In this document: one piece after another, positions 7,083 through 15,900 of the stretch | Numbering within the stretch: the first letter of the stretch is position 1 | How the letters are laid out: each line of letters opens with the position of its first letter | Origin: Nonomuraea aurantiaca | GTDB taxonomy: Bacteria > Actinomycetota > Actinomycetes > Streptosporangiales > Streptosporangiaceae | DNA: 64,000 nt | Direction of reading: 5' to 3' | Assembly (NCBI RefSeq): GCF_020215705.1 | Contig: NZ_JAIWNB010000029.1 | Span: forward strand, 1 to 64,000 | Position numbers and translations under genes: made by a program | The notes under the pieces: generated by a model | Told to the model about the DNA's origin: nothing | Databases searched by the model: none | What the model saw: the letters and a program-made list of their open reading frames with translations, nothing else

Positions 7083-8522
7083 GTGCTGAGGATGCGCGGC
7101 ATCGGCAAGAGCTTCCTGGGCGTGCGGGTGCTGTCCGGAGTGGACCTGGACGTGATGGGCGGCGAGGTCCACGCCGTCGTCGGCGAGAACGGCGCCGGCA
7201 AGTCCACCCTAATGAAGATCATCTGCGGGATTCACGCGCCGGACGAGGGCACGATCGAGATCGACGGTCGCCCCGTCTCCTTCGGCCATCCGCTCGAGGC
7301 GCAGCGCTCCGGTATCGCGATCATCCACCAGGAGTTCAACCTGCTGCCCGAGCGCACCGTCGCCGAGAACGTCTTCCTCGGGCGTGAGCCCGTCAGGCGC
7401 GGCCTGGTCGACCGGACCGCCATGGAGACGGCGACCGCGCGGCTCCTCGACGAGCTGGGTGAGGACGCCTTCGGCCCCCGCGACGCGGTCAAGCGCCTGT
7501 CGGTGGCACAGCAGCAGATCGTCGAGATCGTCAAGGCGTTGTCGGTGAAGGCCCGGCTCGTCGTCATGGACGAGCCCAGCGCGGCGCTCGCCGAGCACGA
7601 GGTCGAGCTGCTCTACCGGCTGATCGGGCGGCTGAGGGAACGCGGCGTCGCCGTCGTGTACATCTCCCACCGATTACGCGAGGTGTTCGATCTCGCCGAC
7701 CGGATCACCGTGCTCAAGGACGGCTCGCGCGTCACCACGTGCCCGATCAGCGAGGTGACCCCTGACGAGCTGATCCGCCTGATGGTGGGGCGCGACCTCG
7801 GCACCTACTTCCCGCCTCGCTCGGCGGGCGCCGGCGAGGTGCGCCTCAGCCTGCGCGGAGCAGGCAACCTCAAGCTTCGCGACATCGATCTGGAACTGCG
7901 TGCCGGGGAGATCGTCGGCATCGCGGGCCTGCAGGGATCCGGCAGATCGGAACTCGCCAAAGCGATCTTCGGCGCGGAGCCGTTCACCACGGGCGAGATG
8001 ACCCCGTCGCGCCCGCGCTCGGTCCGGGAAGGCGTGGCCATGGGCATCGGGCTGGTGACCGAGGACCGCAAGGCCGAAGGGCTCGCATTGCGCCAGTCCG
8101 TGCGCGACAACGCCCTGCTCGTCGCCCGCGCGGTCGGCGCCAGGCACCGCAACGGCCTCCGCGACCTGCTCCAACGGGTACGCCTCTCGCCTCCGCGCCA
8201 GGAGCAAGAGGTCCGCTACCTGTCCGGAGGCAACCAGCAGAAGGTCGTGCTCGCCAAATGGATGACGATGGCGCCGCGGGTGCTGCTCTTCGACGAACCG
8301 ACCCGGGGCGTCGACGTCGGCGCCAAGGCCGCGATCCACGACCTGATGCGCGAACTGGCGAATGACGGAATGGCCATCATGATGATCTCTTCCGAGTTGC
8401 CCGAGCTCATCGTCATGAGCGATCGCGTCGTCGTCCTGCGCGACGGCCGCATCGCGGGCACGTTGCCGGCCGGGGCCTCCGAGGAGGCCATCATGCGCCT
8501 GGCCGCCGGAGAGGTGGCCTGA
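7083..8522 (+). CDS. Sugar ABC transporter ATP-binding protein (ribose/CUT2 type, duplicated ATPase)
   Basis: A 479-residue protein with two tandem ATPase domains, as in RbsA/MglA. First domain: Walker A GENGAGKST, Q-loop IIHQEFNLLPERT, signature LSVAQQQIVEI, Walker B VVMDEPSAAL. Second domain: degenerate P-loop GLQGSGRSELAKAIFG, VTEDRKAEGL, intact signature LSGGNQQKV, Walker B LLFDEPTRGVD. I chose the GTG at 7083, preceded by GGTGGG, because a promoter and operator lie just upstream; longer starts would translate through them. It ends as TGAATG directly onto the first permease gene. It energises uptake of an unidentified monosaccharide or polyol. Confidence 0.93.
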   Translation: MLRMRGIGKSFLGVRVLSGVDLDVMGGEVHAVVGENGAGKSTLMKIICGIHAPDEGTIEIDGRPVSFGHPLEAQRSGIAIIHQEFNLLPERTVAENVFLGREPVRRGLVDRTAMETATARLLDELGEDAFGPRDAVKRLSVAQQQIVEIVKALSVKARLVVMDEPSAALAEHEVELLYRLIGRLRERGVAVVYISHRLREVFDLADRITVLKDGSRVTTCPISEVTPDELIRLMVGRDLGTYFPPRSAGAGEVRLSLRGAGNLKLRDIDLELRAGEIVGIAGLQGSGRSELAKAIFGAEPFTTGEMTPSRPRSVREGVAMGIGLVTEDRKAEGLALRQSVRDNALLVARAVGARHRNGLRDLLQRVRLSPPRQEQEVRYLSGGNQQKVVLAKWMTMAPRVLLFDEPTRGVDVGAKAAIHDLMRELANDGMAIMMISSELPELIVMSDRVVVLRDGRIAGTLPAGASEEAIMRLAAGEVA

Positions 8523-9536
8523 ATGAACCTGCTCGCGCGCGGCCGCCGTCCCGCCCGCCGGGGCGAGGCGCACGGCGGCCTGGCGGCGCGGTTGCGCGAA
8601 CCCACGCAGGTGGTGTTCCTCGCGCTGCTCGGCCTGGTCGCGGTCGGCTGGGCCCTCGTCGCGCTCGATGGCGGCCAGTTCCTCACCATGGAGAGCGTCG
8701 TCGGGATCCAGCAGCGTTCGGCGGCCCTCGGCATCGTGGCGATCGGGCAGACGCTGGCGATCCTCGCCGGGTCGCTCGACCTGTCCGTGGCGTACCTGAT
8801 CAGCCTGGCCTCGCTTGTCGCGGCGGAGATCATGGCGGGCCAGGACGGGAAAGTCGTGGCTGCGGTCGCCGCGGTGCTGGCCATCAGCGCGCTGGTGGGG
8901 CTGGTGAACGGGCTGGTCATCACCAGGCTCCGGGTCCACGCCTTCATCGCCACGCTCGGCGTCGCCCTGATCATCAAGGGCATCGTGGACCACCTGTACG
9001 ACGGCCCGGCGGGCAAGGTGCCCGAGTCGTTCCAGCTCCTCGGCTACTCCCGCATCGGGCCGATCCCCGTCTCCGCCATGCTCTGGGCCAGCGTGGCCGT
9101 CGTGGCCTGGTTCCTGCTGAGCAGGACCCGGCTGGGATACCGGATCTACGCGGTGGGCGGGAACGAGGACGTCGCCCGGCTGTCGGGGATCCGTACGGGC
9201 CGCGTCATCGTGATCACCCACGTGCTCTGCTCGGTCTGCGCCGGCATCGCGGGCCTGCTGCTGGCCGGCCGGCTCGGGGCGGGGGCGCCCACAGTCGGCA
9301 CGGACGGGGGCTACGACCTGGAGTCCATCGCCGCGGTCGTGCTCGGCGGGACCGCGCTGGCTGGGGGCAAGGGCGGGGTCGCAGGAACCGTGGGCGGGGT
9401 CCTGTTGCTGGCCGTCCTGGACACCATCTTCAACCAGCTCGAGATCAACTCCTTCGGCAAGGACGTGGTCCGCGGCGTGGTCATCGTCATCGCGGTGGCC
9501 GTCTACGCCCGGCGCGGGACAAGGCGGTCGGCATGA
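8523..9536 (+). CDS. Sugar ABC transporter permease (RbsC-type), first copy
   Basis: A 337-residue integral membrane protein of the BPD_transp_2 family. After a basic N-terminus it shows about nine to ten hydrophobic segments and the family hallmarks GQTLAILAGSLDLSV, ALVGLVNGLVIT, YAVGGNEDVARLSGI and ESIAAVVLGGTALAGGKGG. These are typical of CUT2 permeases for pentoses, galactose or inositol. Its ATG follows the ATPase stop with no gap, and its stop overlaps the second permease (ATGA), so the two are coupled and probably form a heterodimeric channel. Confidence 0.93.
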   Translation: MNLLARGRRPARRGEAHGGLAARLREPTQVVFLALLGLVAVGWALVALDGGQFLTMESVVGIQQRSAALGIVAIGQTLAILAGSLDLSVAYLISLASLVAAEIMAGQDGKVVAAVAAVLAISALVGLVNGLVITRLRVHAFIATLGVALIIKGIVDHLYDGPAGKVPESFQLLGYSRIGPIPVSAMLWASVAVVAWFLLSRTRLGYRIYAVGGNEDVARLSGIRTGRVIVITHVLCSVCAGIAGLLLAGRLGAGAPTVGTDGGYDLESIAAVVLGGTALAGGKGGVAGTVGGVLLLAVLDTIFNQLEINSFGKDVVRGVVIVIAVAVYARRGTRRSA

Positions 9537-10483
9537 GGCGGGCACTTCCCATCCTCGCGGTCCTCATGGTGCTGCTGGCCGCGATCGCGGTCGTCAACCC
9601 CTTCTTCCTGGAGCCCGCCGGGTTCCTGGCGTTCCTCAAACGGGCCGCGCCGCTGGTGATCCTCGCCGCGGGACAGTATTTCGTCATCGTCTCCGGCGAG
9701 TTCGACCTGTCGGTCGGCTCACTGGTGACGGCCGAAGTGGTGATCGCCGCGCGGCTCATCGACGGCGACGAGTCCGCCACCGGGCCGGTCCTCGCCCTGC
9801 TGATCGTCGTCGGGCTCTTCGTCGGACTGGTCAACGGCGTGGTCACCACCAAGCTGCGAGTGCCGTCGTTCATCGTGACGCTCGGCATGCTGCTCGTCCT
9901 CAGCGGGGCGGTCTTCCTCTGGACCGGCGGCGCGCCGCGTGGCGCGCTGTCGCAGGGCTTCCGGATGTTCGGCCGCGGCGGCCTCGGGCCACTGCCGTGG
10001 TCGGTGCTGATCCTGCTGGCCGTGGGCGCGGTGGCGATCTGGCTCATGCGTGCCGATTTCGGCAAGACCCTCATCGCCACCGGCGACAACGTGCGTGCCG
10101 CGGCACTGTCCGGGGTCCGGGTCGACCGGGCCAAGATCTTCGCCTTCATGTTCTCCGGTCTGGCCGCGGCCGTCGCCGCGATCCTGCTCGGCGGCTTCGC
10201 CGGCGTCTCGGCCCAGGTGGGCCAGGGACTGGAGTTCTCGGCCATCACCGCGGTCGTGCTCGGCGGCGTGGTGCTCGGTGGCGGCCGCGGCTCCGTGCTC
10301 GCCGCCATGGCCGGTGCCTTCACGCTGGAGGCGTTGTTCACCCTGCTCAACCTGTACGGAATCTCGGGGGCGCTGGAGTTCACCGTGCAGGGCGTCATCA
10401 TCATCGCCGCGGTCGCGGCGGGAGCCATCCGACTTCCCCGGAAGTTCACCCCCCGAAGAGGAGACGCACATGCCGCGTCATAA
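9533..10483 (+). CDS. Sugar ABC transporter permease (RbsC-type), second copy
   Basis: A 316-residue paralogue of the preceding permease, with the same landmarks: GQYFVIVSGEFDLSVGS, FVGLVNGVVTTKLRVPSFIVTLG, TGDNVRAAALSGVRVDR and ITAVVLGGVVLGGGRGS. It starts at an ATGA overlap with the first permease and overlaps the binding-protein gene by 14 bases. Two different permeases in one CUT2 operon imply a heterodimer instead of the RbsC homodimer. About nine membrane segments are visible. Confidence 0.93.
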   Translation: MRRALPILAVLMVLLAAIAVVNPFFLEPAGFLAFLKRAAPLVILAAGQYFVIVSGEFDLSVGSLVTAEVVIAARLIDGDESATGPVLALLIVVGLFVGLVNGVVTTKLRVPSFIVTLGMLLVLSGAVFLWTGGAPRGALSQGFRMFGRGGLGPLPWSVLILLAVGAVAIWLMRADFGKTLIATGDNVRAAALSGVRVDRAKIFAFMFSGLAAAVAAILLGGFAGVSAQVGQGLEFSAITAVVLGGVVLGGGRGSVLAAMAGAFTLEALFTLLNLYGISGALEFTVQGVIIIAAVAAGAIRLPRKFTPRRGDAHAAS

Positions 10484-11666
10484 GGCCGCAGTCGCCGCGG
10501 TCACCGCGCTCGTCCTCGCCGGCTGCACCACCGACAAGCCGGCGGCCACCACACAACCCGCGGCGCCGGCCGCGAGCGCTCAGGGTTCGGGCACGGGCGC
10601 GCAGTCGAAGTTCTTCGTACAGGCGGACTTCGACGCTCAGCTGGCGATGCGCTCCCAGACGCCGCAGGGTCCCACGGACAAGCCCTGGGAGCAGGTCATC
10701 GCCCCGAAGATGGTCGACACGGCGAAGTACAAGAAGGACGGGCCGTACCACCTGTGCTTCTCCAACGCCGCGGTCAACAACCCCTGGCGCCAGGTCGGCT
10801 GGAAGACGATGCAGGCAGAGGCCGGCCTGCACAAGGAGATCGAGAAGTTCACGGCCCTCGACGCCGAGGGCAAGGACGACAAGCAGATCTCCGACATCGC
10901 CGAGCTGCAGGCCAAGGACTGCGACGCGCTGATCGTCTCGCCGAACACCACGGCCACGCTCACCCCCGCCGTGAGGGCCGCCTGCGGGAAGGTGCCCGTC
11001 ATTGTGTTCGACCGGGGCGTGGAGACGGACTGCCCGGTGACGTTCATCAAGCCCATCGGCGGCTACGCCTTCGGCGCCGACGCCGCCGAATTCCTGGTCG
11101 AGAAGGTGCCGGCGGGTGGGAAGGTGCTGGCGCTGCGCATCCTGCCCGGCGTGGACGTGCTGGAGACCCGCTGGTCGGCGGCGAAGGTGGTCTTCGACAA
11201 GAGCCGGCTCCAGGTGGTGGGGGTGGAGTTCACCGACGGCGACGCCGCCAAGACCAAGAGCATCGTCAGTGACTACATCCAGCGGCACGGCAAGATCGAC
11301 GGCGTCTGGATGGACTCGGGCGCCACGGCGGTGGCGGCGATCGAGGCGTTCGAGGACGCGGGCGTGCCGGTGCCGCCGATCAACGGCGAGGACCAGCAGG
11401 ACTTCCTGCAGAAGTGGAAGGATGCCGGCCTCACCGCCGTAGCGCCCACGTACCCGACCTACCAGTGGCGCACCCCGCTCATCGCCGCGCTGAAGATCCT
11501 CAAGGGCGAGGAGGTGCCCAAGATGTGGAACCTGCCACAGCCGGAGGTCACCAGCGAGAACCTGTCGACCTACCTCAAGCCCAACATGCCGCCGCTGCAC
11601 TACGCGCTGTGCGGTTGTGAGGACCTGCCCGGGTTCCCGGAGGCCTGGGGCGGGAAGAAGAGCTGA
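10470..11666 (+). CDS. Sugar ABC transporter substrate-binding lipoprotein (periplasmic-binding-protein type 1)
   Basis: A 398-residue exported lipoprotein: MPRHKAAVAAVTALVLAGC gives a short signal with lipobox LAGC, then a proline/alanine/threonine-rich linker. The mature part has the RbsB-like pattern CFSNAAVNNPWRQVGWKTMQ, AKDCDALIVSPN, PVIVFDRGVETD and DGVWMDSGATAVAAIEAF. A strong AGAGGAG lies 7 bases before the ATG. This is the high-affinity receptor for the transporter encoded just upstream. Aromatic and Asp/Arg residues in these motifs fit a monosaccharide or polyol ligand, but the exact sugar cannot be read from sequence. Confidence 0.92.
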   Translation: MPRHKAAVAAVTALVLAGCTTDKPAATTQPAAPAASAQGSGTGAQSKFFVQADFDAQLAMRSQTPQGPTDKPWEQVIAPKMVDTAKYKKDGPYHLCFSNAAVNNPWRQVGWKTMQAEAGLHKEIEKFTALDAEGKDDKQISDIAELQAKDCDALIVSPNTTATLTPAVRAACGKVPVIVFDRGVETDCPVTFIKPIGGYAFGADAAEFLVEKVPAGGKVLALRILPGVDVLETRWSAAKVVFDKSRLQVVGVEFTDGDAAKTKSIVSDYIQRHGKIDGVWMDSGATAVAAIEAFEDAGVPVPPINGEDQQDFLQKWKDAGLTAVAPTYPTYQWRTPLIAALKILKGEEVPKMWNLPQPEVTSENLSTYLKPNMPPLHYALCGCEDLPGFPEAWGGKKS

Positions 11667-11704
11667 TCGGCTCCATCCGGGAACCGACGACGAAGAGGGA
11701 CGCC

Positions 11705-12538
11705 ATGTTCTCCATCGGAGTGAACACCTGGGTCTGGGTCTCCCCGCTGACCGACGACGATCTGGCGCGGCTTGCGCCCCGCATCGCCGGGTGGGGCTTC
11801 GACGTCATCGAGCTGCCCGTCGAGCAACCCGGCGAGTGGAACCCGGACAAGGCCGCGGCGGTGCTGGCCGAGCACGGGCTGGCCGCGTCCGTGGTGCTCG
11901 TCATGCCGCCGGGGCGCGAGCTCGTGGCCGCCCCTCCGGAGACCGTCCGCGACACCCAGGACTATCTGCGGTACTGCGTCGACGTAGCGGTGACCGTCGG
12001 CTCTCCGGTGATCGGGGGGCCGGCGTACGCCTCGGTCGGCCGTACGTGGCGGCTGTCACCGGACGAGCGCCGGCAGGTCTACGCCGAGTTGCGTGAGCGG
12101 CTGCGGCCCGTCCTGGACCACGCGGCCGAGCATGGGGTGAGGCTCGCGGTCGAGCCGCTCAACCGGTACGAGACCAGCCTCATCAACACCGTCGAGCAGG
12201 CCCTCGACGCGCTGCCCGAGGACTGCCACCTGGCGCTCGACACCTACCACATGAACATCGAGGAGAAAGACCCCGCCCAGGCGGTGCGGTCCGCGGCGGA
12301 TCGGATCGCGCACGTGCAGGTGTGCGGCACCGATCGCGGCACGCCGGGTGCCGACCGCTTCGACTGGCCCGGCTTCACCGGGGCCCTGCACGACGTCGGC
12401 TATCAAGGGCCGCTCGTCATCGAGTCGTTCACCGCATACAACCAGACCATCGCCACTGCGGCCTCCATCTGGCGGCCCCTCGCGCGAAGCCAGGACGCGC
12501 TCGCCGTGGACGGCCTTGCCTACCTGCGCACCCTTTGA
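11705..12538 (+). CDS. Sugar phosphate isomerase/epimerase, D-psicose/tagatose 3-epimerase-like
   Basis: A 277-residue TIM barrel. The four metal ligands of the ketose 3-epimerase family are recognisable: VEPLNRYETS (Glu), LALDTYHMNIEEK (Asp and His), HVQVCG (His) and VIESFT (Glu). The start IGVNTWVWVSPL and IGGPAYASVG also match that family. It lies 38 bases after the binding-protein gene and is probably co-transcribed, so it likely converts the imported sugar or keto-polyol in the cytosol. The substrate could be a ketohexose, ketopentose or inosose; sequence alone does not decide. Confidence 0.88.
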   Translation: MFSIGVNTWVWVSPLTDDDLARLAPRIAGWGFDVIELPVEQPGEWNPDKAAAVLAEHGLAASVVLVMPPGRELVAAPPETVRDTQDYLRYCVDVAVTVGSPVIGGPAYASVGRTWRLSPDERRQVYAELRERLRPVLDHAAEHGVRLAVEPLNRYETSLINTVEQALDALPEDCHLALDTYHMNIEEKDPAQAVRSAADRIAHVQVCGTDRGTPGADRFDWPGFTGALHDVGYQGPLVIESFTAYNQTIATAASIWRPLARSQDALAVDGLAYLRTL

Positions 12539-12562
12539 TCAAGGCAGTGACTCATTTGGCGA

Positions 12563-12578
12563 GCCGGCGGCAGCCGGC
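12563..12578. terminator. Short GC hairpin after the transporter/epimerase operon
   Basis: GCCGGC-GGCA-GCCGGC forms a 6-bp stem with a 4-base loop, 24 bases after the epimerase stop. It has no T-run, which is common for high-GC actinobacteria. Weak evidence on its own. Confidence 0.35.
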
Positions 12579-12581
12579 CTT

Positions 12582-12590
12582 GAAAGTTTC
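12582..12590. promoter_or_regulatory. GAAAGTTTC motif, candidate LacI-family operator
   Basis: The 9-base near-palindrome GAAA-G-TTTC in the context TTGAAAGTTTCATA also occurs twice between the LacI-family gene at 57993 and its divergent ABC operon (57867-57875 and 57968-57976). Its position between the epimerase and the large secreted protein suggests a distant member of the same regulon. This is inference. Confidence 0.4.
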
Positions 12591-12749
12591 ATACTTATTG
12601 AACGACCTTCCCTTGCCAATGGGGTGTCGGTGGGACAGCGCGGCACCGGCAATACCGCTTGCAACTGCAGATTCCCGATAAAGGCAGTGAGGCCCTGGCC
12701 CAGTGGAGGCGGAAAGGTGGTCCTGGATTCGCCGGTCGGATAAGCATGC

Positions 12750-12796
12750 TTGACACGTATGTTGGCCCGACCTATTTTCGTTTCGAATCGATTCGA
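12750..12796 (+). promoter_or_regulatory. Strong promoter with overlapping palindromic operator upstream of the ThuA/PQQ protein
   Basis: TTGACA (12750-12755), a 17-base spacer and TATTTT (12773-12778) make an unusually good sigma-70-type promoter for this genome. Five bases beyond the -10 is a perfect 14-base palindrome, TCGAATCGATTCGA (12783-12796), where the transcription start would lie. That is a classical repressor position for a LacI-type protein. The leader to the ATG is about 150 bases long. The rest of the 12539-12936 gap holds no gene that I can support. Confidence 0.6.
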
Positions 12797-12936
12797 TAGC
12801 TTGGCGCATGGTCAGGCCCCGCCGCCCGGATCGATGGGTGGGCCGCTGCTGAAGACGACCGGCATCGGCCGAGACGACGCATGCCTTCCCACCTTTCAGC
12901 TCCGCCCGTTGCCGGTAACCCCCCAGGAGATCCTTC

Positions 12937-15900
12937 ATGCGAAGATCACGCCTGCTTTCCGCCCTCGCCGCAGCCTTATTGGGGCTCTGGCTGTCCGCGG
13001 TGCCGCTGGTGGCGCACGCGGCCGCTCCGCAGTTCAGGGTGCTGCTGTTCAGCAAGACCGCGAGCGGCGCCTACCGGCATGACTCCATCCCCGCCGGTGT
13101 CGCGATGTTCCAGCAGATGGCGGCCGACAACAACTTCCAGCTCGACCAGAGCGAAGACTCCGCCGTCTTCACGACCGCGACCCTGAACACCTACGACGCG
13201 GTGATCATGTTGCAGACCAGCGGCATGGTGTGGGACAACGACGCCCAGCGTCAGGCCTTCCAGGCGTACGTGCGCAGCGGCCACGGCGTCGTCGCGATCC
13301 ACAACGCCACCGATATGAACATCGAGGCGCAGTTTCCCTGGTGGGACCAGGTTGCCCTGGCCGGCGCGCACATGACCGCGCATTCGGCGATCCTGCAGGG
13401 CACGGCCAAGGTGGCCGACAAGGTTCACCCTTCCACGAAAGGGCTGCCGGATCGGTGGGTGCGCTCGGAGGAGTGGTACAACTTCGACAAGAACCTGCGG
13501 GGCTCGGTGCACGTGCTGGTGAGCGCGGACGAGACCACCTATGACGCGGGGCCGAACAAGATGGGCGCCGATCACCCGATCTCCTGGTGCCACAACCCGG
13601 AGGGCGGCCGGGTGTGGGCCACCGCGATGGGCCACCAGGCGTCCTCCTATTCGGAGCCGCTGTTCAAGCAGCACCTGCTGGGTGGGGTGAAATGGGCGGC
13701 GGGTGCGGCGCCGGGTGACTGCGGCGGCACCGTCACGGCCCGGTTCCAGAAGGTGACCCTCGACGGCGCACCGGACCAGCCGATGGAACTCGACGTGGCC
13801 GGCGACGGCAGGGTCTTCTACATTTCGCGCTCGGGCAAGGTGAATCTGATCCCCGCCAATGGCGGGGGCACGCGCGTCATCGCCACCCTGTCGGTGTACG
13901 ACGGCGGCGAGGACGGTGGCATCGGGCTGGCGCTGGATCCGGACTTCGCCACCAACGGCTGGATCTACGTCAACTATTCGCCGTCCAATGGCGGTGAGGT
14001 GAACCGGGTGTCGAGGTTCACCTTCAACGGCACCAGCCTCGACCTGGCGAGTGAGAAGAAGATCATCGAGGTTCCGGCGTACCGCAACGTCGACGAGCCG
14101 GGCCACACCGGCGGCTACCTCGCGTTCGGGCCGGGCGGGAACCTGTACATCGGCCCTGGTGACGACACCAATCCCAACGGGTCCAGCGGCTACGCCCCGA
14201 TCGACGAGCGGTCGGGCCGGGAGCATTACGACGCCCAGCGGTCCGCGGCCAACACCAACGACCTGCGCGGCAAGATCCTGCGCATCCACCCCGAGCCTGA
14301 CGGCACCTACACGATTCCGTCCGGCAACCTGTTCACGTCCGGCACCGCCAAGACGCGGCCGGAGATCTACGCGATGGGCTTCCGCAACCCGTTCCGCTTC
14401 TCGGTCGACAAGGTGACGGGCTGGATCTCGCTGGGTGACTACGGCCCCGACGCCGGCGCCGCGAACCCCAGTCGTGGTCCCGAGGGCACCGTCGAGTGGA
14501 ACCTGATCAAGCAGCCGGGCTTCTACGGCTGGCCGTACTGCGTCGGCAACAACATCCCGTTCAACGACTACAACTTCGCCACCAACACCTCCGGCGCGAA
14601 GTTCAACTGCTCGGCACCGGTCAACGACTCGCCCAACAACACCGGCGTGACCAATCTGCCCGCGGCCAAGCCCGCGACGGTGTGGTACAACTACCATGCC
14701 TCGGCCGAGTTTCCCGAGATCGACTGCTGCGGCGGTGCCGCCCCGATGGGCGGCCCCTTCTACCGCTATGACCCGGCCAGTGGCTCTGACCGCAAGTTCC
14801 CCGAGTATTTCGACGGCACGCCGTTCCTCTATGAATGGAGCCGCAACGTCGTCAAGGAGTTCCGGCTGGACTCCTCGGGCAACCTCCTGAAGATCAACCC
14901 CTTTGTGGCACAGCTCGCCCCGCATGCGCCGATCGACATGAAGTTCGGTCCGGACGGCGCCCTGTACATGGCCGACTGGGGCAACGGATTCGGCCACACG
15001 AACACCGATGACAGCGTCTACCGGGTCGACTACGTTGCTGGAAACCGCGTGCCCCTGGCCAAGGCGAGCGCCAACCCCGACTCGGGCGCGGCGCCGCTGA
15101 CGGTGGCGTTCTCCTCGGCCGGCTCATCCGACCCCGACGGCGACGCGATCACCTACGCGTGGGACTTCGGCGACGGCGGGACCTCCACCAGCGCCAACCC
15201 GTCCCACACCTACAGCGCCAACGGGACCTACACCGTCAAGCTGACCGTACGGGACTCCGGCGGGAAGACGGGCAGCGTCACGTTGCCCATCGTCGTCGGC
15301 AACAGCCGTCCCAAGGTCGTCTTCTCGGCTCCGCCCGACGGCGGGTTCATCGACTTCGGCGACAAGGTGACCTACACGGTGAACGTCACCGACCCCGAGG
15401 ACGGCGCCGTCGACTGCACCAAGGTCAACGTGATCACGGCGCTCGGCCATGACCAGCACGCCCACGACACCGGCCAGTACACCGGTTGCTCCGGGACGGT
15501 CACGACCACCGCGTCCGGCCATGACGAGGCCGCCAACGTCTACTACGTCCTGTCCGCCGATTACACCGACAAGGGCGGTCTGAAGGGCAGCGCCGGCATC
15601 ACCCTGCAGCCCAAGCACAAGCAGGCCGAGCACTTCACCGGCTCGTCCGGAATCCGGATCGTCGACGAGCCCGGAGCCGAAGGCGGCAGGCGCATCGGCG
15701 ACATCTCCAACAACGACTGGACTTCCTTCAGCCCGATCAACCTGTCCGGGATCGACACGGTGTCCTTCCGCGTCTCGGCGCCGTCCAACACCGGGGCGTC
15801 CATCGAACTGCACGCCGACTCGCCGACCGGGGCGCTCATCGCCTCCAGTCCCGTGACGGCCACCGGCGGATGGAACACCTACGCGTCCCTGCCCGCGGTG

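Noticed and set aside
7674..9545. Long antisense frame of 623 codons opposite the transporter genes
   Set aside because: His/Asp/Gly/Arg-rich composition typical of GC-skewed shadow frames; no motif, and the sense strand holds well-defined CUT2 genes.
12976..14997. 673-codon antisense frame opposite the ThuA/PQQ gene
   Set aside because: Low-complexity Arg/Gly/Val composition and no domain; the sense strand encodes a clear multidomain protein with signal peptide.
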